From NCBI GenBank assembly GCA_021803885.1, contig JAJZKY010000262.1, positions 1 through 6,652 of the forward strand: DNA of 6,652 nt, read 5' to 3'. The DNA is from Planctomycetota bacterium. Lineage in GTDB: Bacteria > Planctomycetota > Phycisphaerae > WQYP01 > JAJZKY01. Shown piece after piece: positions 1-5,764 of the stretch (the first letter of the stretch is position 1; each line of letters begins with the position of its first letter). A model generated the notes under the pieces. That model was not told the origin of the DNA and did no database searches. It was given only the letters and a program-made list of their open reading frames with translations. The position numbers and the translations under genes were made by a program.

Positions 1-307
1 CACGCCGCACCTGCCCAAGGGACTGACGGCTGTCGTGCTGGCTGGCGCGGTCTACGCGGCGCTCTGGCTGCTTTACCAGATGCTGTTTTTCTCGCTCAGC
101 GGCGCTACAGCGGGCATGCTGTACGCGCACATTGCGCTTTGCACCTTCGACGATCAGAATCCAAGTCGCCCTGCGCTGCGTCGCCGGCTGGCGGCGTGGT
201 GGCTTTCGTGCCTGCCGCTGGGCATGGGATTCTTGTGGTCGTTTGTCGATGAGGACAATCTTTGCTGGCATGATCGCATCACCCGCACGTATCAGCGCAT
301 ATATTAA
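1..307 (+). CDS. RDD family membrane protein (C-terminal part, 5' end outside window)
   Basis: The frame is open from base 2 to a TAA at 305-307, giving about 101 residues of a longer protein cut by the window edge. A hydrophobic segment (VVLAGAVYAALWLLYQMLFF) is followed by SGATAGMLYAHIALCTFDDQNPSR, which matches the RDD pattern of a G-T-x-G-like turn, a basic/amphipathic strand and an N/GxP loop before an arginine-rich stretch (ALRRRLAAWW). A second hydrophobic stretch (LSCLPLGMGFLWSFV) and the typical ending WHDRITRTYQR follow; the HD plus T pair is characteristic of RDD C-termini. RDD proteins are small inner-membrane proteins of mostly unknown transport or accessory role, so no specific function is claimed. 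An internal GTG at 35 is not the true start, because coding similarity continues upstream of it. The SGNH hydrolase gene follows on the same strand after about 50 nt. Confidence 0.8.
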   Translation, partial: TPHLPKGLTAVVLAGAVYAALWLLYQMLFFSLSGATAGMLYAHIALCTFDDQNPSRPALRRRLAAWWLSCLPLGMGFLWSFVDEDNLCWHDRITRTYQRIY

Positions 308-357
308 GCAGATTTTCTCAGTCACTCTCGACGCCATTCAGCGTATTGTATTTTCTT

Positions 358-1686
358 ATGCGCATTCTCTGGTTTTCCTGTAACGATTGTGGATACGGCC
401 TGTCTATCCAACGTGTCCAACGGCATGTTTTTGTCGGTTTTCTTGGCCTGCTGGTAGCTGCGCGGTTTTGTGCCGCGGCCACGCATTCTTCCAGTCATGG
501 TCCCGCCAACTCTCCCTGGGTCGCAACGTGGGGCGCGGGCATGGTGGCCGCCGCGCCGGGAACCGCGCCGGATATTTCCGGCGACACCTTGCGCGAGATC
601 GTTCATTGCAGTGTCGGAGGGGAGCGGCTCCGCGTGTGGCTCTCGAACCGCTTTGGCACGGAGCCGCTGCACATTGGAGGCGCCCACGTCGCGCTCGGCG
701 CCATCTCCGGGCCGGACGCGCAGACGGATGAGACCACGGACCTCAGCGGCATCCAGCCCGGCTCCGACCGTGCGCTGACATTTCATCATCTTGGATCCGT
801 AACGATTCCGCCGGGGGCGGAGGTCGTCAGCGATCCGGTTGCGCTGAACGTACCGGCATTTTCCAACCTTGCCGTGAGTCTTTATTTTCCCGACCACACG
901 ATGGTCACAACGGAACACTCCGCGGCCCGGCAAATCTCCTATGCGGCCCGGGGCGATGTTGCGGGCGCGGCCAGCCTGCCCGCCGCCGAGTGGAAGGAAC
1001 AGTCCTGGTTTTTTGTGAGCGGAGTGGATGTCGATGCGCCGGGAGACTCTGCCGTCGTCGCCTTCGGCGACTCCATCACAGACGGCGCCTACGCCACTGT
1101 CAATGAAAATCATCGCTGGCCCGACGATCTCGCTCGCCGCCTTGCGGCGGACGCCAATACGAAGAAGGCCGGTGTCCTCGGCGTGGTGAACAGCGGCATC
1201 GACGGCAATCGCGTGCTGCTGGACGGCTACGGGCCGAACGCGATTTCGCGTGTGGATTGGGACGTGCTCGCGCGCAGTGGCGCACGGTATCTCATCGTGC
1301 TCGAAAGCATCAACGATATCGGCCGCTATGTCACAAATCATCAGCCCTACGGCGATCTCGCTCAGCGATTGGAATCCGGGCTGGCGCAACTGGCTGTGCA
1401 GGCCCATCAGCATGGAATCCGTGTGATTGGCGCGACTCTGACACCCTATCAGGGCTGCACGTACTATTCCCCGGCCGGAGATCAGGTGCGCCAGTCGATC
1501 AATGAGTGGATCCGCACCAGCCATACGTTTGACGGTGTGGCGGACTTTGACCGGGCGGTGCGCGACCCGCGGAACCCCTTGCACTTCGCACCGCAATACG
1601 ACTCCGGCGACCACCTGCATCCGAAGGATGCTGGATACCAAGCCATGGCGAACTCGATCGACCTGGGTCTGTTCACAAAGCAATAG
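358..1686 (+). CDS. Secreted SGNH/GDSL hydrolase (XynE-like esterase/acylhydrolase)
   Basis: The product is about 442 residues, probably an exported serine esterase that removes acyl groups from an unknown, perhaps carbohydrate, ester. Residue numbers count from the ATG at 358. A hydrophobic segment at about 24-41 (HVFVGFLGLLVAARFCAA) looks like a signal peptide with an unusually long n-region. An N-terminal beta-rich domain (about 53-225, starting WVATWGAG and including RVWLSNRFGT and ARQISYA) precedes the SGNH domain, the usual layout of this subfamily. Block I is VVAFGDSITDGA with nucleophile Ser239. Block II is NSGIDGN with Asn284. Block III is SIND with Asn319, where Gly is usual in place of Ser. 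Block V is DHLHP with Asp418 and His421. The start is uncertain: an in-frame TTG at 346 also exists, and neither start has a clear ribosome-binding site. It may share a transcript with the RDD gene upstream. The substrate cannot be read from sequence. Confidence 0.9.
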   Translation: MRILWFSCNDCGYGLSIQRVQRHVFVGFLGLLVAARFCAAATHSSSHGPANSPWVATWGAGMVAAAPGTAPDISGDTLREIVHCSVGGERLRVWLSNRFGTEPLHIGGAHVALGAISGPDAQTDETTDLSGIQPGSDRALTFHHLGSVTIPPGAEVVSDPVALNVPAFSNLAVSLYFPDHTMVTTEHSAARQISYAARGDVAGAASLPAAEWKEQSWFFVSGVDVDAPGDSAVVAFGDSITDGAYATVNENHRWPDDLARRLAADANTKKAGVLGVVNSGIDGNRVLLDGYGPNAISRVDWDVLARSGARYLIVLESINDIGRYVTNHQPYGDLAQRLESGLAQLAVQAHQHGIRVIGATLTPYQGCTYYSPAGDQVRQSINEWIRTSHTFDGVADFDRAVRDPRNPLHFAPQYDSGDHLHPKDAGYQAMANSIDLGLFTKQ

Positions 1687-1724
1687 CGGTATCGCGACGC
1701 GGATTCACGAGTCGCTAAGAGCAC

Positions 1725-1781
1725 TGTCATCCCGACCGAAGCGCAGCGACGTGGAGGGACCTGCGTGGTTCCCTCTGTCGC
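1725..1781. repeat. Dispersed-repeat-like intergenic element with imperfect hairpin
   Basis: Between two convergent genes lies TGTCATCCCGACCGAAGCGC followed by GCGACGTGGAGGGACCTGCG. This closely resembles the 'GTCATCC(C/T)GAgCGaAGcga...GGGAcCTGCg' intergenic element that I recall as recurring in acidobacterial and some other bacterial genomes. Only one copy lies in this window, so its repeat status is knowledge-based rather than seen. The right part folds: GCGAC (1746-1750) pairs with GTCGC (1777-1781), GAGGGA (1754-1759) pairs with TCCCTC (1770-1775), and CC pairs with GG further in, leaving a loop of about 5 nt. There is no T-tract, so it is not a classic intrinsic terminator, although a stem here could still slow convergent transcription from the hydrolase and ROK genes. 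Confidence 0.55.
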
Positions 1782-1800
1782 AACAGGAGAAATACTCTAG

Positions 1801-2697
1801 CTAGCGCCCTTCCGCATGCATCGCCGCAATCGCCGCGCCGGTCACGGCCAGGTCCTCGTCCATCGGGATGGCTTCTACAACGTAGTTTTGAATCGGACTC
1901 ATTTTTATCATCTGCTGTAGATAGTGCTTCAGCAGTTTGAGGTCGAGAAATCTTACGTTGAAGCCGGTGTAATAGAAGCGGCCAGCGCCTTCCATGTGGA
2001 TGGAGTTGGATGTGGCGGCAGCCAGGCTGCGATGCCATAGCCGCACAAATTTTACGCAGCGCTCATCCCCGGCCTTTGCGTTCGCGAAGACTTCTTCCGG
2101 CTCCATGTCGAGGAAGCGCAGCCGCATGGCGCGGTGGCCCATGATGCCTTCCAGATGCCCGCGTCCGCCGCAACCGCAATACATTTCTCCAGCGTCGAGT
2201 GTCACTACACAGTGGCCACCCTCCCAGATGCCTTCGGTATAGGGGTGGCGGCCAAAACCGATGCCATAGCCCAGCGTCCAGACGCGAATAAATTTATCGA
2301 GTCGGCCATATTTCGCCGCGACCCCGGCTGCGACGGCATCGGCATCGTTCAAGACCGTAACGGGCACAACAAGGCCAATACCTTTCAAGGCGATCCGCAT
2401 TCGATCGACCATCCGCGCGCCTTTCAATTGGATAAGGTTGGGAGAGTCTTCGACCACGCCGTCGCGAACGATGCCGGGCACCGCCAGCCCAACCGCATCC
2501 ACCGGACCGCTCTCCCTGGTGGCGCGGAGCACTTGCGCGCGCACCAGTTCGATGAGCCCATCGAGCGGCGTATCCAGCAGGGAATCTGTATCGTCCGGGT
2601 CATCGGGATATTGGATCACGGACGTACAGGGAGTCTGGCCCTCAATGACTCCCGTGGCAATGCGCCCGGTCAGGAAAATTCCAAGACTCTTTCCCAT
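1801..2697 (-). CDS. ROK-family protein, putative sugar kinase with degenerate nucleotide-binding motifs
   Basis: The product is 298 residues, the usual ROK length. Recognisable family features are VGLAVPGIVRDG (69-80) with SPNL (85-88), the catalytic-base region LNDADAVAAG (116-125, Asp118), EGGH (159-162, zinc/sugar site) and CGCGGRGHLE (174-183). Several hallmark positions depart from the family. The N-terminal phosphate motif DxGGTK is replaced by GIFLTGRIAT (6-15). The second motif GTGIG reads GYGIG (143-147). The third zinc cysteine of CxCGxxGCxE is His181. The ATG is preceded by AAGGA at about 8 nt spacing and by an in-frame upstream stop, so no missing N-terminus explains the lost motif. 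It lies 11 nt after sthA, with its ribosome site overlapping the sthA stop, so the two are probably translated together. It could be a diverged glucose or amino-sugar kinase, or a non-catalytic sugar-binding relative. No helix-turn-helix is present, so it is not a NagC-type repressor. Confidence 0.82.
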   Translation of the reverse strand: MGKSLGIFLTGRIATGVIEGQTPCTSVIQYPDDPDDTDSLLDTPLDGLIELVRAQVLRATRESGPVDAVGLAVPGIVRDGVVEDSPNLIQLKGARMVDRMRIALKGIGLVVPVTVLNDADAVAAGVAAKYGRLDKFIRVWTLGYGIGFGRHPYTEGIWEGGHCVVTLDAGEMYCGCGGRGHLEGIMGHRAMRLRFLDMEPEEVFANAKAGDERCVKFVRLWHRSLAAATSNSIHMEGAGRFYYTGFNVRFLDLKLLKHYLQQMIKMSPIQNYVVEAIPMDEDLAVTGAAIAAMHAEGR

Positions 2698-2708
2698 AGC
2701 GCTAATCC

Positions 2709-4130
2709 TTACTCCGACTTACTGAGTCGGTTCAGACCATTGAAAGCCGCGGCCTTGTAACATTCCGCCAAAGTGGGGTAGTTGAAGACGGTATCGGCAA
2801 AGTAATCGATGGTGGCATTGAGCGCCATGACTGCCTGTCCGATGTGGACCAACTCGCTGGCGCCTTCCCCGATGATGTGGACGCCAAGCACCTGACGTGT
2901 TTCCCGATGAAAGATCAGCTTCAGTCTACCCGTAGTGTCGCCAAGAATCTGCCCGCGCGCAATCTCACGATAATACGATACGCCCACTTCATACGGCACA
3001 TCCTCTTCCGTCAACTGTTCTTCCGTTTTGCCGATGAAGGAGATTTCCGGGATCGTATAAATTCCGTAAGGATAATATTTTGGGTTCGAGTGTAATGACT
3101 CATCGCCGAAGATGCGCGCCGCTGCAATGCGCCCCTGCTCCATGGAAACGGACGCAAGACTGGGAAAACCGATGACATCGCCGGAGGCAAAAATGTTCGG
3201 CACAGCGGTGCGATAATTTTCATCCACGCTGATGCGTCCGCGGGAGTCGGCCTCAAGCCCCGCCGCAGCCAGGTTCAGATCGTCTACATTCCCCTGGCGT
3301 CCAACCGAATACAACAGCGTGCTGGCGGGAATCTTCTTCTTGCTTTCCGTGTTGGCAACGACGGTGCCATCCGGCATGTCTTCGACGCTTTGTACTTCTT
3401 CATTCAGACGCATGGTCACGCGGCTGTCGCGCAGATGATAGCTGAGCGCTTCGACAATCTCCTGGTCGGCAAATTCGAGCAGCTTGGGCCGTTTTTCAAT
3501 CAGGATGACGCGCACGCCGAGGACGGCAAACATACATGCGTATTCGACGCCGATGACGCCACCGCCCACGACGATCAGGGTCTTCGGTAAATCTGGAAGG
3601 AAAAGAATCTGGTCGCTGTTGATGATGTTGCGGCCATTGATCGGGACCGTGGGATTGGTGGCGGGCCGCGAGCCAACCGCGATAAGTGTGTTCTTACTCT
3701 CATAGATGTTTGAACCATAAGAGCTGGTCACGCGGATGTGGGTGGGGTCCTCAAAGCTGGCCGTGCCTTTCAACACTTCGACATTGTTGCGCGAAAGCTG
3801 CGCTTCCGTGACGTCAATCTCGGTCTTGATGACATGCTGCACGCGAAAGGCAAGATCGGACATGGTGATCTTGTCCTTGACGCGATAGTTCATGCCATAG
3901 ATGGAGCGGTAGTTATATCCGGAGAGGTGCAACACTCCTTCGCGAAAGGTCTTGCTGGGGATGGTGCCGGTGTTGACGCTGACACCGCCGACGCATTCGC
4001 GCTGCTCGATTACCGCAACGCGTTTGCCCTGCTTGGATGCGGAGATGGCGGCGCGCTGGCCCGCGGGGCCGGAACCAAGTACAAGCAGATCGAATGCTTC
4101 CATAGCGTGGATGTTTTTCTGCTGACGCAT
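2709..4130 (-). CDS. sthA: Soluble (Si-specific) NAD(P)+ transhydrogenase
   Basis: This cytosolic FAD enzyme transfers hydride between NADPH and NAD+ and usually serves to reoxidise excess NADPH. The product is up to 473 residues, close to the E. coli enzyme (466). The FAD-binding GSGPAG lies at 19-24, and the VGG..TGTIPSK stretch at 47-60 lacks the CxxxxC redox disulfide of dihydrolipoamide dehydrogenase, which is the diagnostic difference. The NAD(P) Rossmann motif VVGGGVIGVEYA is at 187-198, followed by the second FAD motif IFASGDVIG (313-321), GIYTIPEIS (356-364), and a dimerisation domain ending FNYPTLAE (449-456). Tyr stands there where lipoamide dehydrogenases have the catalytic His, as in SthA. 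The start is ambiguous: the ATG at 4130 gives a nine-residue extension, while Met10 (ATG at 4103) fits the family's short N-terminus better; neither has a clear ribosome site. It is the first gene of a pair with the ROK gene. Confidence 0.93.
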   Translation of the reverse strand: MRQQKNIHAMEAFDLLVLGSGPAGQRAAISASKQGKRVAVIEQRECVGGVSVNTGTIPSKTFREGVLHLSGYNYRSIYGMNYRVKDKITMSDLAFRVQHVIKTEIDVTEAQLSRNNVEVLKGTASFEDPTHIRVTSSYGSNIYESKNTLIAVGSRPATNPTVPINGRNIINSDQILFLPDLPKTLIVVGGGVIGVEYACMFAVLGVRVILIEKRPKLLEFADQEIVEALSYHLRDSRVTMRLNEEVQSVEDMPDGTVVANTESKKKIPASTLLYSVGRQGNVDDLNLAAAGLEADSRGRISVDENYRTAVPNIFASGDVIGFPSLASVSMEQGRIAAARIFGDESLHSNPKYYPYGIYTIPEISFIGKTEEQLTEEDVPYEVGVSYYREIARGQILGDTTGRLKLIFHRETRQVLGVHIIGEGASELVHIGQAVMALNATIDYFADTVFNYPTLAECYKAAAFNGLNRLSKSE

Positions 4131-4174
4131 CGCCAGCGGTTACAAGAACTTTTCAGACAACGGCCGCTCGCAAA

Positions 4175-4204
4175 ATTCTGCGCCGAAGCACGATTTCTCT
4201 TCAA
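4175..4204 (-). promoter_or_regulatory. Weak candidate promoter for sthA-ROK
   Basis: In the 110-nt gap between the toxin stop and sthA, the minus strand reads TTGAAG (4199-4204), 18 nt, then CAGAAT (4175-4180). Both boxes match the sigma-70 consensus at about four of six positions. This would allow sthA-ROK to be transcribed apart from the toxin-antitoxin genes. The match is only modest, and readthrough from the upstream operon is equally possible. Confidence 0.25.
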
Positions 4205-4240
4205 TTTCGACACTATCACAGGGGCCTTGCGGCACTTATC

Positions 4241-4627
4241 TCACCATAAACGGTGAACGTGATAACTGTCGAACAACTCTTCCTTGCTGACGAGTAAAAG
4301 GCCCTCTGTCTGGGCCTGTGCAATCAACATGCGATCGAATGGATCTTTGTGCCCGCCAGGCAGAAGTCCCGCGCGCTGCGCGTGTTCTACAGAGATTGAA
4401 AGCTCCAAAAATCCGAGTGTTCGCAGATTGTCCCGGAACGAATGGACGAGCGGTCCGGCTTCCGGCAGCCTGCCGATTCGGAACTTGGTAGCGATCTCCC
4501 AAGTGGTCGCGGCTGAGACGAAGACATCGTTGTTAAAATCGCCGATCGCTTTACGCGCCTTTCCGCTCAAGTCCTTCAGGTCAAGCATCCACCAGAGCAG
4601 CGCGTGGGCATCGAGCAACAGTCGCAT
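4241..4627 (-). CDS. vapC: PIN-domain ribonuclease toxin (VapC-like)
   Basis: The 128-residue product is a complete single PIN domain, the Mg2+-dependent RNase fold of type II toxins. It starts MRLLLDAHALLWW (Asp6), then has VSAATTWEIATK (Glu44) and GGHKDPFDRMLIAQA (Asp95 and Asp98), the usual acidic cluster. The last conserved stretch is LLVSKEELFDSYHVHRLW, where the common T-x-D is S-K-E, so the fourth acidic position appears to be Glu116 rather than Asp. The subgroup starting LLLDAHALLWW and ending near -VxxLW normally pairs with Phd/YefM antitoxins, and exactly such a gene lies 34 nt upstream. The start at 4627 is supported by GGGAG about 7 nt upstream. The RNA target cannot be predicted. 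The name VapC is used in the broad sense of a PIN toxin. Confidence 0.88.
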   Translation of the reverse strand: MRLLLDAHALLWWMLDLKDLSGKARKAIGDFNNDVFVSAATTWEIATKFRIGRLPEAGPLVHSFRDNLRTLGFLELSISVEHAQRAGLLPGGHKDPFDRMLIAQAQTEGLLLVSKEELFDSYHVHRLW

Positions 4628-4661
4628 CTTGTTCTCCCGTCCTTATTCGATTCGCCCATTC

Positions 4662-4907
4662 CTATTCACCCAGCCATGAACGAAGCTCGTCGGCGGGCAA
4701 CGGTCGGTCGAAGTCATGGCGGATTTTGAAAGTTCCTTTGAACAAACCTGGAGTCCGTCCACGCGATTTTGACTGGGGCACGGCAACAACCCGCGCCACC
4801 GGCCTGCGTTCGCGACCGGACGTGATGATGACCTCCTCACCCTTCTGCGCCAGTTCGACCAGCGCGGAAAGGTTCGTTTTTGCCTCGTGCATTGTCGCTT
4901 TGTGCAT
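4662..4907 (-). CDS. Phd/YefM-family antitoxin
   Basis: The 81-residue product has the standard Phd/YefM layout. The N-terminal DNA-binding and dimer part is MHEAKTNLSALVELAQKGEE (6-25) followed by VIITSGRERRPVARVVAV (26-43). The C-terminal tail, PGLFKGTFKIRHDFDRPLPA (53-72) and then DELRSWLGE, is the part expected to wrap and block the PIN toxin. In this family the antitoxin dimer also represses its own promoter, alone or with the toxin. The start at 4907 has GGAG about 4 nt upstream. A second ATG at 4892 (Met6) would give a protein starting MHEAK, also plausible for the family. It is the first gene of the operon with the downstream toxin and is divergent from the TenI-like gene. Confidence 0.9.
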   Translation of the reverse strand: MHKATMHEAKTNLSALVELAQKGEEVIITSGRERRPVARVVAVPQSKSRGRTPGLFKGTFKIRHDFDRPLPADELRSWLGE

Positions 4908-4925
4908 TTTTCTCCGGCTAGGAAC

Positions 4926-4954
4926 ATGTTAGCTAATATAGTGTCTAACGTCAA
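4926..4954 (-). promoter_or_regulatory. Promoter of the antitoxin-toxin operon
   Basis: On the minus strand TTGACG (4949-4954, five of six consensus) is followed after exactly 17 nt by TAACAT (4926-4931, four of six). The predicted start of transcription, near 4919, gives a leader of about a dozen nucleotides containing the GGAG ribosome site at 4912-4915. Spacing and position fit well for the antitoxin gene. The -10 box overlaps a palindrome listed separately. Confidence 0.5.
4928..4949. promoter_or_regulatory. Candidate autoregulatory operator
   Basis: TTAGCTAA (4929-4936) is a perfect 8-bp palindrome, and GTTAG (4928-4932) and CTAAC (4945-4949) form wider inverted arms around an AT-rich core. 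The element covers the -10 box and spacer of the antitoxin promoter, where Phd-type antitoxins normally bind to repress their own operon. Binding itself is inferred. Confidence 0.35.
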
Positions 4955-5001
4955 TCCGGCCCATGGCAACGCCGACACGGTGCAAAATGGAAGGGAACAC
5001 G

Positions 5002-5667
5002 ATGCTCTATGCCATCACAGACCGGGGCTTTTACGGAGGGGACGAGGCGCATACCCGTGCTCGTCTGGTGGAGCAGACTGCGGTGTGGGCGGCCAACGGC
5101 GTGGCCTTCGCGCAGTTGCGCGAAAAGGACCTTGCTGCAAGAGATCAAGTCGAGTTGGCGCGGGCGATGCTGGCTGCCATCCGCGCAACGGCGGGGCGAG
5201 AGAAATCTGGTCAGACTCGGCTGCTCATCAACGGTAGGCCGGATATCGCGCTGGCTGCGGGCGCGGACGGGGTCCATCTACCCTCCGGGCCGAATGCGCT
5301 GACGCCCGCCGAGGCGCGCGCTATTTTTGCTGCGGGTTCGGGCCACACTAGTCCACTCTGCATCAGCATTTCCTGCCACACGCTGACGGAAGTGGCAGCG
5401 GCGCGACAACAGACGGTGGACTGCATTCTTTTCGCGCCGGTGTTTGAAAAAATTGTGCGCGGCGATTCGCCGCAAACCCAGACGCTTCCGGGCACAGGGC
5501 TGGCGCTGTTGCAGGAAGCCTGCCGCGCTGCCGGGCCGGTGCCTGTTTTTGCCCTGGGAGGAGTGACGGCGGGAAATGCCGCGCAATGTCTTCAGGCTGG
5601 CGCTGCGGGGATTGCCGCCATTCGGCTGATGCAGGAGTCGGCTACGTCCTGGCTGCACCTTGCGTAG
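5002..5667 (+). CDS. TenI/ThiE-family protein, probably TenI-like thiazole tautomerase
   Basis: The 221-residue TIM-barrel protein belongs to the thiamine-phosphate synthase/TenI superfamily of thiamine biosynthesis. It starts MLYAITDR, then has FAQLREKD (36-43), LLINGRPDIALAAGADGVHL (74-93), ISCHTLTEV (123-131), LFAPVFEK (143-150) and VFALGGVTAGNA (182-193). In true ThiE the NDR and HxGQxD motifs supply aspartates for Mg-pyrophosphate; here these read NGR (77-79) and HLPSG (92-96). From memory Bacillus subtilis TenI has the same NGRxDIAL and QLPSG forms and a VFET loop like VFEK here, so aromatisation of the thiazole tautomer is the better guess. His126 sits where the TenI catalytic His lies. 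Automated pipelines would probably call it thiamine phosphate synthase. The ATG at 5002 is preferred over upstream in-frame starts (4963, 4987) because AAGGG lies about 6 nt before it and the family begins this way. No other thiamine genes are visible. Confidence 0.85.
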   Translation: MLYAITDRGFYGGDEAHTRARLVEQTAVWAANGVAFAQLREKDLAARDQVELARAMLAAIRATAGREKSGQTRLLINGRPDIALAAGADGVHLPSGPNALTPAEARAIFAAGSGHTSPLCISISCHTLTEVAAARQQTVDCILFAPVFEKIVRGDSPQTQTLPGTGLALLQEACRAAGPVPVFALGGVTAGNAAQCLQAGAAGIAAIRLMQESATSWLHLA

Positions 5668-5733
5668 AGATACCCCATGACAGTCTGGCTCCGTTAACGT
5701 CCAACACGGTAGATGTCTTACTAAACAGAACAA

Positions 5734-5759
5734 GGTATTTCTTGAAGGCGGGTATTTCT
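5734..5759 (+). repeat. Short direct repeat GGTATTTCT x2 upstream of barrel gene
   Basis: GGTATTTCT occurs at 5734-5742 and again at 5751-5759, a 17-nt period, in the leader just before the start codon at 5765. It may be a regulator half-site pair or chance. No clear -35/-10 pair was found in this 97-nt gap. Confidence 0.3.
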
Positions 5760-5764
5760 CTACG

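Noticed and set aside
322..1683. A 453-codon open frame antisense to the SGNH hydrolase gene
   Set aside because: It mirrors nearly the whole hydrolase gene, its translation is Arg/Val/His-rich with no recognisable domain, and the sense frame has all catalytic blocks. It is a shadow of GC-biased codon use.
2134..2760. A 208-codon plus-strand open frame across the ROK gene and the end of sthA
   Set aside because: The opposite strand carries clear ROK and SthA motifs. This frame has no domain or ribosome-site support.
2709..4130. Dihydrolipoamide dehydrogenase or mercuric reductase as the identity of the FAD enzyme
   Set aside because: The CxxxxC redox pair is absent (VSVNTGTIPSK) and the C-terminal HxxHPT catalytic His is Tyr in FNYPT, both of which fit SthA.
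3738..4256. A 172-codon plus-strand open frame over the 5' part of sthA
   Set aside because: It is antisense to the FAD-binding region of SthA and has no recognisable product.
4963..5001. Extended N-terminus of the TenI-like protein from the ATG at 4963
   Set aside because: The extra 13 residues have no family counterpart, and the AAGGG ribosome site is correctly spaced only for the ATG at 5002.
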